Below, one piece after another: positions 21,353 to 33,700 of a DNA stretch of 64,000 bases. The translations under genes and the position numbers were made by a program. Origin of the DNA: Mauremys mutica (Eukaryota; Chordata; Testudines; Geoemydidae); NCBI RefSeq assembly GCF_020497125.1, contig NC_059073.1, positions 23,023,225 through 23,087,224 of the forward strand. The letters are read 5' to 3'. Each line of letters starts with the position of its first letter. Position 1 is the first letter of the stretch. The notes below the pieces were generated by a model. That model had not been told where the DNA came from and ran no database searches. It worked only from the letters and a program-made list of their open reading frames with translations.

Positions 21353-24269
21353 CTTGTTTCCTCTAGCATTTTTTTCTTTAAGATCTCCCACTGCTGCAGC
21401 TGCAGCAGGGCTAGCAACTGTGGTTGCACTAGTGCCACTAGGCTGCCTCTCCTTTTAACCACCAAACCAGTCAGACCTGGTCTGAGCAGGGTTAGATAAC
21501 CCTATGGTAAGAACACGAGCTCATCACTAGGGCTCCCAACGGTGAGAGATTTGAAGAAAAAATCATAAAGGAGAGGCAAAGTGGAGTGCCCAAGGCATAG
21601 AGGGAGTTGGGCTCAGAGAGAGGCTAACAACTCAGTAATGCTTTTCTTCCAGTCCAGAAGGGCCAGCCAGTATACAGAAAGGCCTTGCCTTTGGTACATC
21701 TACCAAATGGAGTTCACATTCACTTCTGCAACATAGGCACATCTCACCAATGGAAGAATCCCCTCTCTAGGTCACATCACAAAAGCCCTAAGGAATCAAG
21801 GGGCCTGCAAAGTGCAAGCAAGTCATATGCCTCTAAAGTATTGGGAAAAGATTGTCTTGTTATATTTTTCCCTTATGCAGGGTTTTTTCTCCATGCGGTA
21901 TATGACAGTGGCACCAGCCATTGAACTACTCAATGAGGTGTGACTATTTAAGTGATGATGCACCATTGTTTTCATCTATATCTTGGAGTCTCATTGGGTC
22001 TGACTCAATTGAGTCAATGGGAGTTTTACAAGTTACTTCAATGGGCTTTGGATCAGGTCCTTTTATGCTTAGCAGCAAGTTTTTAGAAATTTCTAAGGGC
22101 TGGTGTGAAGCACAACATAGATATATTTTCTTGTAGCATTAAATGGGATCTGGGTTACATCGTCACAAGCTGCCAACTTGCATTAGCGGGATCTTGGAGG
22201 ATACATCTTCCCGAGAGCGTACGCAACCCAACTTTCAATTATTGCTTGCTCATACTTACTGTCTGACCATAGCACTGTCACATCACTCTATGTCAATATA
22301 AACATTTGACCGGTGAAGTGCTTACTGTCTGCACCTGAGGAGGATGTGAAGCAGAAGTTATTCCATCAGTATTAAGAAGGACATGACCTTTGCTTTTCAC
22401 AAATACTGAGACAGGTGAGTGTGGATGATGCAGTGAGCTAAAAATGCCTCCTTGGGGACAGACAGAGAGCCATTGGGGGCAGCTAGGATGTTGTGAGCTG
22501 GTTTATGGAAATATCTATTTGGAACATGAAAGCATTTTTCCAATCAGGTGAATTGAGTCAACTAATCTGTGTCTGTCAGGGATCATGAGAGGATACACTC
22601 TGTAACAAGTTTAGCCAAGAAGAATAAAGTTTGTGAGTCATCTTGCTCTCAAAGAAACCTGAGGAATAAGAAGCCCTTTCATTTCAGGCTGAAATCCCAA
22701 AATACTCTTTCTTCCCATGAGAGCTGCTCACTATGTAAACAATGCTGGTGAAGGACACCATTTGTTCCATATGATTTTTCCTGCCTTCCCTTGAAAGCTA
22801 AGTCTGGCTCGCCAGAAATTAGCATTCCATTCCCATATTACACTCTGTAAAATGTTAAATAAATTAACCAAGCCATCAGCATATATTTCCAGCTGTGCTA
22901 CTCTATAGGAACCAGCTGGCCTGATGAATGTATTCACGTCCATATTTAAAAACTGAAAACAGAAAAACTATCTTTTAAATATAAGCAAATAGTATCACCT
23001 TATCTCAGCGAGACACCTTGAATGCCACCAGTGAATTTTACTTTACACCCACCGAAATAACAAGTTGAAATGTCACACCCACTCTTTTTTAGCATCTATA
23101 ATGCAAGATATATTGTATGTGTATTCTGTTCTGACTGAGGATATCCCCATAAGGAGATTTGTCACAAGGACAAAAATATTTATGTTGGGGGAGAAGCCCT
23201 CAGTTCTTGTGAGTAATCCTTAGCATTGCCAAGTTACTAATCATTTTCCATGCTATAAGAAAAAGTAATATTTGAAAGGCAACCTGAATTGAGTGATGCT
23301 TTAGCATTTGGTGACAGATATGTTTTAAGAAAATAAAATAGGTTGTTTACATTGGAAATGTGTAATTAATATTTTCATGCTTCACAGCTTTGAGGAAGGG
23401 GGGATTATTGAAGCGTTAGTGAGGCAGTGAAGCTGTAGAGAGAACTGTACCCAAGTGGTTTCATAAGTCTGTCAAGCATGGAGGTATGGAGGATCTCATT
23501 GAGCTTGAATAAACATTCCAGAAAATGTGTCTGAGATGGATAAGGCATTTTCCCCAACAATATCAGCTCAATTCAATGTCTGGTTTTCCTCCCTTTCATT
23601 TTAACCCCAGAAGTACCAACGGCGCAACAGGCTCAGTTTCAAAAGGGGAGGTAGAAGGTCCATGAAGGAACCACTGCATGGATGTTAAAGTATCATTGGT
23701 CCCAGCATAATGGACAGTAGTAGCATAGGTTCTGCCAAACTGGAATCCTGAAAGCAATAGTTGCACCCTCTTAATTGTTGACTGCTTTTCTTCTACGAAT
23801 GATGCCCATATGCCTCAGAAACCTGGTCTTTCTTATCTGTCACTTCTGAGAGAGTCAAAGCCCAGGTCCTTCAGCTGATTATCAGGGTTACATTCACCCA
23901 AGGAGGAAACAGAAGCAACACCATGTGACTTACATGATCAGTCACAAACTAACCAACACAACTGCATTTTCAAATAGGTGAGTAAGAAATCCATGCAGTG
24001 GATTGTTCATGATCAATCCATAAAAAGGGGGTGGGAGTGAACTTCCCCATACAAATTGGTAATTGTATTTGTATAACAAATAAATTTATGATCTGCCCAT
24101 AGCCAGAAGGCTTTATGATTTATGATCTGCCCATGGTCAGAAAGCAGAAAAAGAGGTTTTAAACTCAAATTATTCACTAGAAATTACTGGCTCACCGGTG
24201 TAAATAATTGAAAACAAAATCACAATAAACCAGTCAGAGGAGCTGGCTTTTCATTATAAGCCTTCTTTC

Positions 24270-24292
24270 CACACACACACACACACACACAC
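24270..24292. repeat. (AC)n microsatellite
   Basis: Uninterrupted CA dinucleotide run of about 23 bp. Confidence 0.95.
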
Positions 24293-25894
24293 TACCCCCA
24301 CTCCACTAAATTGACCCGAGGAGAAGCAATGTAGCTCCTTGTCACAGGGGAAGTTACTTTCTGGGAGCTTTGTGCATATTTGAGACAGGAGTCAGAAAAT
24401 ATCAGAGCTTTCACTTGTGCTGAATTGTTCTGAAGTTTTGTGAAATGTCAGCTCAAGCAAAGAGCGTGGCCTAGAAACTCCACGTTAGATGGATTCTGTC
24501 ATCCTCTGTGATTTTTGGTGTCTGCCTAATAATGGGAAAGTTAGATTTTTAAGTTACTCAGTCCTTTAGAAACCTTGGCATCCTATATACATAATGTCTG
24601 TGAGGTCTAATGCAGGAATTAAAGCATCCATACATGCAGCTGGAAGGGATCGTCATGTCATGAACCTAGTTTCTAGGCAGATATTAAACCCTGTAAACAC
24701 TACATGTGTCAGATTTTCTGCTCTACCGTAGGTGGTGTAAAGGGATTCTAATCTGGCTGCAAATGCCCAGCAGAGAATAAGATGTAAGCATGCTGAATCC
24801 AGGCCCAGTTCCTGTGGGCTCCCACCTAGCTTGGGGCATTTGGGATGGGGAGGAGGCATGGTAGACCAGAGTTGCACACAGGACCAAACTAAGGCAATCC
24901 AGTGCTCTAGGCACACCCCTCTGCTCCACACCTGTGCCATGGCTCTGCTATTCATTTGGAGTGGCAGAGATATAGAAGAAGTGGCATGGGATCCCCAAGC
25001 ACAGTGCATCTTGGAGTTAACTTCCCTATTGAGATGAATGGTGCAGGCCACAGTTCTCAGTTCTACTTGCAGACGTCCGACTTGCAGACGTCCCTGTATT
25101 GGTTATGCCCCATTCACATTCAGACTTTTCTTCACAGCCACGAAGGCTAGAAACTCACTTTTATTTTAAATGAAAGCTGAGATCCTGGTGTAATCACATG
25201 ACTCCAGGAGCAGAGGCCCTAGTCACAGGCCTATAATGCATCTGTCTTGGTCTAGCCCTGACTGCATGTGTCCACTGTAACTGAAAAGCAAGTCACATGT
25301 AGTGTAATCAAGGTGCATGGGATTTAAAATATCCCCAGCTGCAGGGAACCTGACCACATTTTACCTCGACTTAGAACTTCTTGGCTTTTCACTGTTTGAC
25401 ATTTATTTTTAAGCTGTAATTTCCTTGTAAGGGTTTTACCCACTTTAGTTATTGGTACACATTTACAGTCTTTACTGTTGCTTAGCTTAGGTTTGTGTTT
25501 TTTTGTGGGTTCTTTTTTTGTTTGGTTGGTTGGTTTTTTTAATTTGTTTGTTTGGTCTGGAACATGAGCACAAATTGCCAAGACCTCAAGACAGGACACT
25601 TATGGGGACTTGAAAAATAAACGTGTGCAATATCTGCTTTTGCAATGCAAAGTATTGCATTATGTACCTTGTGTGCTTTCCAAAGTCCACTTCCCCTTCA
25701 ATAAGAGAGTCTCAAGACCAGGGAGAGATCTTAAAATAAACAGCAAAAGGAATTCTGAAGAACACTTTAAATATTATAAGGAATGTCTAGTAGTGTTGCT
25801 ATTAAAAGACTGTAAGAGGGCGATCCTGGAAGTAGGGCTAACAACTTTCAGGCAGTTGGTGTACTGAGACCAGCACTTATCATTTTAAGCAGTA

Positions 25895-26092
25895 GCATCT
25901 CATTGTTCCTTTGTGCTCTCCTGCCTGTCTGTATCCACCTGTTGTCTTATACTTAGATGTTAATCTTTGGGGCTGAGACTGTGTTTTTGTTCTGCGTTTG
26001 TACAGTGCCTTGCACAATATGGCCATGGTTCATGACCGGGGCTCCTCATCACTACTGCTACATAAATATTGTTAATACGTAATGGAAAGAGA
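25895..26092 (+). repeat. Old LINE-like 3' tail
   Basis: CTGTATCCACCTGTTGTC, then GGGGCTGAGACTGTG, TGTACAGTGCCTTGCACAA and GGGGCTCCT in order. The same word order occurs, in part, at 59,230-59,300 and 61,060-61,170. It looks like the 3' end of an old L2/CR1-like element shared across amniotes; exact family not assigned. Confidence 0.4.
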
Positions 26093-26419
26093 ACTGCCAG
26101 TGTTTTGAAAATAAAGTACATTTCTCTTGCAGTATTACAACAGACGCCCGTTAGCATTAGCAAAGGCTCTACCATTGTTTCCAATATAAGCCCGAATGTG
26201 GAAAGATTTAATTTTAGAGGTATGAAAGGACTACAAAAGTCACTGTGGCTGGAAATGTAGCACAAAGTTGTCCTAGTAAAATCATTTGCGGGCAGAAACA
26301 GGACTAGATTTAGATATAAACTTTGTATTTCTATACCCAGCAGAACCAAAATCATGGATTTGAATTGTAGATCTTACCTTAGTATCTATACAAGTGACAG
26401 CCATAACCTCAGATCCAAC

Positions 26420-26657
26420 CAGGGCCGGCTCCAGACCCCAGCGCGTCAAGCGCGCGCTTGGGGCGGCATTTTACTGGGAGGACGGCAGGCGGCGGCTCCG
26501 GCGGACCTTCCGCAGTCATGCCTGTGGGAGGTCCACCGGAGCTGTGGGACCAGCGGACCCTCCGCAGGCACGTCTGCAAGAGGTCCCCCGGAGCCGCGGG
26601 ACCGGCGACTGGCAGCACACCCCCTGTGGCATGCCGTCGTGCTTGGGGCAGCCCCTG
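26420..26657 (+). mobile_element. Non-autonomous hAT element, 238 bp, perfect 8-bp duplication
   Basis: The left end is CAGGGCCGGCTCCAG and the right end GGGGCAGCCCCTG. GATCCAAC is duplicated exactly on both sides (26,412-26,419 and 26,658-26,665), the 8-bp duplication of hAT transposition. The GC-rich interior gives long spurious frames on both strands. Related pieces lie at 39,796-40,163 and 41,554-41,769. Confidence 0.9.
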
Positions 26658-27669
26658 GATCCAACCACTTCTGCACTTGGGGGGGTTGAAATCCATTGCC
26701 AAGCTCAAACCTCCCCTAAGCAAAGCAAGTATAGATTTGGGGTCAGATCTTCAGATGATGGAGCTATGCCGATTTACCCCACCTGAGAATCTGGCCCTTC
26801 ATATTCCATTCAGTCCATTGCAGAGGTAGTTTTGAGCTGTGAATGTGGTCCTGAATCTGGTTCCAGGAACTGACGTGGGATTTGGTTCAAGCTCTTCTCT
26901 AGGCATGTTCTAACAAACACATTTCACAGTTTTAAACTGACCTGAATCTCAAAAATCTGCAAGTAAACTAGTTTATTTTCTTTCTCCCACCCCAATCTTC
27001 TGAGTTATTTGTAGCAAATGAAATTGTGCGCTCCATTAGGCTGTAATATAAACTGGAGGCTTTTGTCTATTGAGCTTTTAGTTAAAAGAAACTAAAGGTT
27101 TGAAAACCATTGGCCGTGATTTTTGCTTTTAAATGTTTTCATTGTTTTTAATATAAAAAACCTAAGAAACAAAATCACAGGTCATCACGATCCAGGAATA
27201 TTCCACTATCATTTCATGTACACCATTGTCCTTTGGCGCTTTATGGCAGGGACTGTCTCTCAATACACTCAAGGATTGATTTCTATTTGGGACTCTGGGA
27301 GGTCCCACAATACAGGAGGTAAATAAAAATCCATATAATTTATACCTTGTTAGTGCCCAGCACAACTGAAGATTGATTCTGATTGGAGCCTCTGGGTACC
27401 TCCACAATATAGCCTGTAATAATCCACATACCTGTCCTTAGACCATGTTTAACCAACAAGTGTCTCTTCCTCTTCCTTGTGTGTGGCCAGAACTCATTCA
27501 TTGCCTTCCACTCTCTAGGAGTACACAGGTAAGTATACCACCCCTGCTGGTTTATATGCAGTCTGAAATAAAAAAATGTTCATGTTTTGAGATAGGTACA
27601 AATATAATAACCAAATGCACCATTTCCTTTGATTTCACATCCCTGATGAACTTTTGCCAGAACTGAAGC

Positions 27670-29784
27670 CTGGTCTACACTACGCGTTTGAACCGGTTTT
27701 AGGAGCGTAAAACCGATTTAACGCCACACCCGTCCACACTAAGAGGGCCTTTATATCGGTATAAAGGGCTCTTTAAACCGGTTTCTGTACTCCTCCCTAA
27801 CGAGAGGAGTAGCGCTAATATCGGTATTACCATATCGGATTGGGGTTAGTGTGGCCGCAGATCGACGGTATTGGCCTCCGGGCGGTATCCCACAGTGCAC
27901 CACTGACCGCTCTGGACAGCAATCTGAACTCGTATGCAGTGGCCAGGTAGACAGGAAAAGCCCCGCGAACTTTTGAATATTTCCTGTTTGCCCAGCGTGG
28001 AGCTCCGATCAGCACGGGTGGTGATGCAGTTAAAAATCAAAATAAAGAAAGAGCTCCCGCATGGACGATGCGGACGTGATCGCTGTAAGGGCAGGCAAAT
28101 CTGTTCTATCAGCACTCCGTTACAGAAGACGAAATTCAAAATCATTTTTTAAATATCTCCAGACAGATGCCATAGCAGGGACTCAGCGCACTGCTGCGTG
28201 ACAAGCGTAACGGAAAGCCAAAGAATCAAATGGACGCTCATGGACTGGAGGACTCAAGCTATCCCACAGTTCCTGAAGTCTCTGAAAAGCATTTGCATTC
28301 TTGGCTGAGCTCCAAATGCTTCTAGGGTCAAAAACAGTGTCCGCGGTGGGTCAGGGCATAGCTAGGCAATTTACGCACCCCCCCACCCACCCCCAGAAGT
28401 GAAAGGGAAAACAATCCTCTCTTGACTCTTTTACATGTCACCCTATCTTTACTGAATGCTGCAGATAGACGCGATGGTGCAGCACTCAACACCAACATCC
28501 TTGCTCCCCCCACGCTATGGATGGCTGATGGTACAAAATGACTGGTATCCGTCCTCATCATCAGCCTATTGGCACATGGGGCAGTGCAAAAGGACTGGTA
28601 ACCATGCTGACTAGCATCTGTTAGGTCGATCAAGGGCGCCTGGTCCTAATTTTTCCTGGTAGATGGTACAGTATGGCTGATAACCATCGTCATCATAGCA
28701 ACAGGGGGCTGAGCTCCATCAGCCCCCACCCTTCATGTGTAAAGAAAAGATTCAATTGCCCCTGAACTAGCAGAGAGATGCTGGGCTCCTCTCCTACACA
28801 CTCCTTACTGTCCTGTCTGGACTATCATAGCAGCTGGAGGCTGCCTTCCACTCATATCTCACTAACAAGTCACTGTCTCTTATTCCTGCATTCTTTATTA
28901 CTTCATCACACAAGTGGGGGGACAATGCTACGGTAGCCCAGGAAGGCTGAGGGAAGAACGGAATCAACAGGTGGGGTTGTTTCAGGAGCACCCCCTGTGA
29001 ATAGAATACAGCTCATAATTTCTGCAGGATCTGACACAGAGCAGCTTTGATACAGTGGTTCTCTAGTACACTTGCCCATATTCTAGGCAGGACTGATTCT
29101 ATTTTTAGATACCAAAAAGGAGGGATTGACTCAGGGAGTCATTCCCAATTTTTGCTTTTGCGCCCCTGGCTAAGAGCAGCCAGGGGCACTTATGACAGCA
29201 GCAAATGGAACAGTGCAAAAGGACTGGTAGCCACGATCCTCTTATTACCAATTTATGGTATGGTAGATGGTACAATATGACTGATAACCATCTCTGCTAT
29301 CATGCAAAAGCAAAAGCATGCTGCTGTGTAGCGCTGCTGAATCGCCTCTGTGAGCGGCATCTAGTACACATACGGTGACAGTCACAAAAGGCGAAACAGG
29401 CTCAATGATTGCTATGCTATGGCATCTTCCAGGGCAACCCAGGGAAAAAAGGCATGAAATGCTTGTCTGCCGTTGCTTTCCCAGCGGAAGGAGTGACTGA
29501 TGACATTTACCCAGAACCACCCGCGACAATGATTTTTGCCGCATCAGGCACTGGGATCTCAACCCGGAAATTCAAAGGGCCGGGGGAGGCTGCGGGAACT
29601 ATGGGATAGCTACGGAATAGCTACCCACAGTGCAATGCTCCAGAAATCGACGCTAGCCTCGGACCGTGGACGCACACCACCGATTTAATGTGTTTAGTGT
29701 GGCCGCGCACACTCGATTTTATACAATCTGTTTTGTTAAACCGGTTTATATAAATTCGGAATAATCCCGTAGTGTAGACGTACC
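27670..29784. mobile_element. Non-autonomous DNA transposon, about 2.1 kb
   Basis: The left end CTGGTCTACACTACG and the right end CGTAGTGTAGACGTACC share an inverted 12-bp core (GTCTACACTACG). Subterminal AAACCGGTTT motifs occur near both ends. CTGAAGC is found directly outside both ends (27,663-27,669 and 29,785-29,791), a 7-bp match that may be a decayed 8-bp hAT-type duplication. Five copies of a roughly 27-bp motif lie inside. No transposase was recognised, so it would depend on an enzyme from elsewhere. Superfamily not settled. Confidence 0.82.
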
Positions 29785-29856
29785 CTGAAGCTTCCTCTTA
29801 CCTTTTCTTGTCTTGCTTTGAGATATTACATACACTAGCAAAACGTACTGCATCAA

Positions 29857-29935
29857 AGGCCCAATCCAACCCTCATTTACATGAATGTGAGTTTTTCCAT
29901 TGGCTTTAATGGATACAGGATCAGGCCCCAGTTCC
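29857..29935. repeat. Palindromic dispersed module
   Basis: AAGGCCCAATCCAACCCTC on the left and GGATCAGGCCCC on the right surround a CATTGGCTTTAATGG-like centre. Same type as the modules at 2831, 14,358 and 21,985. Confidence 0.5.
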
Positions 29936-29965
29936 TGAGCCATAGTACAATTCCTTTTCATGAAC

Positions 29966-30583
29966 CACATAGACTCATAGACTTTAAGGCCATAAGGGAC
30001 CATCATGATCCTCTAGTCTGATCTCCTACACATTGCAGGCCACAGAACCTCACTTACCCACTTCTGTAATAGACCCATAACCTCTGGCTGAGTTACTGAA
30101 GTCCTCAAATCATGAATGAAAGACTTCAGGTTACAGAGAGTCCACCATTTACACTCATTTAAACTTGCAAGTGACCCATTTCCCATGCTGCAGAGGAATG
30201 CGAAAAAAACCCAGGGTCTCTGCCAATCTGAACCAAGGGAAAATTCCTTCCCAATCCCAAATATGACAATCAGTTAGCGCCTGAGCATCCTGACAAGATC
30301 CACCAGCCAGGCACCTGGAAAAGAATTATTTGTAGTAACCCAGAGTCCTCCACATCTAGTGTCCCATCACCAGCAGTTGCAGTTGGGCCACATACCATCA
30401 TAGGAAGTCTCGTCATACCATCCCTTCCATAAACTTAGCAAGCTCAGTCTTGAAACCAGTTAGGTTTTCTGCCCCCGCTGCTCCCCTTGGAGGGCTGTTA
30501 CAGAACTTCACTCCTCTGATGGTTAGAAATCTTTTATCTAATTTCAAGCCAAACTTGTTGATGGCCAGTTTATATCCATAACC
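29966..30583 (-). mobile_element. L3/CR1-like LINE 3' region
   Basis: A longer copy of the repeat at 3766-3905: GACTTTAAGGCCATAAGGGA, CCATAACCTCTGGCTGAG, AACCAGTTAGGTTTTCTGCC and similar. The order and style are those of a CR1/L3 LINE 3' end on minus. No clear coding part. Confidence 0.65.
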
Positions 30584-30721
30584 TGAATTTAAGTATGTAA
30601 TTAAATGCTTTGGTGCCTTGGGTCATTACTAAAATTCATTTCCTATGACTCAAACTATGCCATCTTACCTGACAAATGGTGTTTTCCTGCTTGATTGTTT
30701 ATTATTTTTTAAATTACAGTT

Positions 30722-33700
30722 TAGGGCCAAGTCAGTGGAAATATTCCCGTTGACTTCAATAGGCATTTCATCAAGTCCGTCAAAAGATGATGACTTCCAT
30801 GGGAGCTGAATGTGTTCAAAACCCCTCAAGAGGTCTTAGCACCTTCCTCAATCAGGAGTGGTAGAAAAGGTGCAAAATAACTTCTCTTTGGAGTGACAGT
30901 AATTTGGAATAAATGGATCCGAAATTAAAAGAATACAATAGGTCCTCTTCCCTCTGCTGTTATATAACAAATAAATGAAAGCTCTCTTGAGTGATATGAT
31001 GGTAAATGATAAGTGAAGATACTGTATTTTCTATAAACCATGACTACGTACTAAATAATCTTCCACTGTGTAACACCTCTTGATAATTTATGTTAATAAC
31101 AAATCATTATAATATCTGTAGCAGGCCATAATTAGAATAATTAATTTTCTATTGCAAATAGAAATTTTCTGCTGCATTATGACAAAAGAAAAATTGTTGC
31201 AATCTAATGAGATGCCTACACATCTGAATGATAATTGGGCGTATGTTTCTCCTTTAAATGAGTCAGTTCATCTACAGTATTTCACATTAAGGATCACCAT
31301 TACGCTCAGCATAATGAAGAATGGTAATTCACTGAAAATACACCAGTTTATCTTCCTAACCATGCAATTTTCCACATTTGTTTTCCATATATTTTCTATT
31401 AATCTTTGATACCAAACTACAATCAAATTTGAAAAAGAGAAAAACAATGGAAACAAAGCAGTGTCAGGGATAACAGGCCCCAAAACATAAAGCACAATTT
31501 AAAATGCCCCATTTATAAAAATGGGTCCTGTTGTGTCCTTGCGCTCCACACAACATTAAGAATTTGGGGAAAACACTCTGGCACAGCTGGATTCCAAATA
31601 ACCATATTTATTAACAAGGTACAGATATACAAGACCAAGCTACCAATTGTGCACTGCTGCTCTGACAGGGTTCTGGTGGCTTCTATAATAGAAAACAGGG
31701 AGGGACACTATTTAAAGGGATCTTACCCTATTCCTATACACTACAGGTGACTTGATATTAGGGTGCTCAATTTGAGACCAAGAAGGGGCCTGATTTTCAG
31801 AGGATGAACATGCCAAGCACATTCTGAAATTCAGCATCTTCAAGTTGAGCGCTCCAAAACTTGACACTCGAAACCACTAGTCAATTTGCAGGCCTGAATA
31901 GCCACTGCATTACTCCAGTTACATTGGTGTAAAACCCAGACCTCCCATGAAACCTGGGACTGTTCTGCTTTGACCCCCCAAAATTCCATGTAAGGAGGGG
32001 CTGGCTTGGCTAGACTCCCCACTCCAGGCATCATGGCTTGGTCCCTAGCACACAAGGTCACAAACGTCATTCATGTTTGGCCCATCCTCCCCTCTGTAGA
32101 TGGAGGCAGAAGGGTGGATGGGCCCAATCTGAGCAATGCTGAAACCCCATGCACCAGGGGCCAGGTCACAACACCCAAGGTGTGGAGAGCTGAGCCCAGC
32201 CAGCCCTGCGGGACAGGAGCTATTGCTGCAGGATGAGTACACAGTGGGCTCAGTCTGCAGGCCCCACCGGAGGGCAGCACCTGGGCCTCCACCAGGGCCT
32301 CCCAACACCTGGGGACAGTAATTCAAATGTTGAGAAGTATGAAAACCCCAGCACAACGGGACCCTTAAACACATGCCTAATTGTAAATACATGAGCTTGC
32401 AAACACATCTCACAAAACTGGGCCTATTGAAGTCTACTCATGTGGCTACAATTAGGCATGTGCTTAAGTACCTTGCTGAATCAGGACCTACCACTATAGT
32501 ACCACAGTGCTAAATCAGGGCCAATGTCTTGAAGAGGCTACCAACCCTCGTAGATGGACAAGGACTGCCTCACAGATAAAATCCCAGATTCTCAGCAGCG
32601 TGGCCTGAATCCTACATTATCACCAGCACTCCTAACATGGTCTACCAGCAACCAATACAGGCAACACAGCATTGTAAAATTTGTGATTTTATTATGAGTT
32701 TCACAATATTTGCTGTTCTTTTTTTAAAGTCCCAGCTTCTGGAGTCAGGTGATTACATGAGATTCATGAGATTCTCAGTGTTTATTCAGTGAAGCCATTT
32801 GTATATTGTGGTTCCTTTCAGCAGAAGTGGCTGCACTCAGCTCCTGCTCCTTTATGTACAATGTTGAGTAGCTCTCCCTCTCTCTAGACTTAGCTACAGC
32901 TCAGGGCTACTTTTCCAGTAGAGAAATAGAACTCCAGCTCCCAACACCCCCAGGCTATGAGGAAGTTTGAATCAGAAGCACAGTTCTGTGGCTCTTGTCC
33001 TTCTCCACAAGTTATAGAAGAGTACCTACATCTTCAGCCACATCTTCAGCTAGTGTAATCGTAGTCAATTGGGTGATGCTGATTTACACCGGCTGAGGGT
33101 GTGGCCCACGGTGTACAATCAGACATTATGCAATGGTTCTATAGTGCGGAAGAAACAGCCGTGAAGAGCTAGTCCAAGACTACTGAATTCATTTTTAAAA
33201 AATCACTTTTAAAGCAATTTCTGATCTTCTTTTGTTTCTAACTATAAGTCCCACAGCTCATCACTCACCTTTTCATAATGCCTCCAGTAACTCCCTTGTT
33301 CCACCTAACCCTGGTATATTTCAGTGGTCTTGCCTCTGTTCAAAGGCCCTTCCTTAGCTGGAAACACCTTTTAAAACAGGAAAGAAAGTTGTTTGATTCT
33401 AGCTAACTAAATACAGACAGTTCCCCAGAAAAACAGGAAGAAAAACAAAGATAACTTCTTAATCTTTACCCAGACTGAGTTCCTCCTGCATGCTTGCCCT
33501 AGACAATACTTTTAAGCAACTTTGATCCTTCTGGAAGCTGCACTGGTTGTAGATTGCTATGGAATGTGTGTCAGGATGTCTGGATGAGGGTTCAATGTAA
33601 TACGTAAGGAGCATCCAACCAATAGAGACTGGATGTTCTTCCCAACCAGTGAACTCCAATCCACCATCTCTCTCTCTCCTCCCTCCCACATTTCCTAGGC

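Larger units (their letters stand above)
21353..26411. other. No recognised gene; small repeats only
   Basis: Contains a palindromic module at about 21,985-22,060 (GAGTCAATGGGAGTTTTAC, CTTCAATGGGCTTTGGATC), a 34-bp direct duplication starting at 24,085 and 24,119 (TTTATGATCTGCCCAT), a 14-bp duplication at about 25,066-25,094, and an AC microsatellite. No frame shows a recognisable domain. Confidence 0.45.

Noticed and set aside
24831..25150. Possible host exons in frames around 24.7-25.1 kb
   Set aside because: Overlapping frames on both strands of similar length, no conserved motif, and no convincing splice sites.
26394..26829. Several overlapping frames of over 100 residues on both strands
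   Set aside because: They coincide with the GC-rich hAT short element, which has exact ends and a duplication. Composition explains them.
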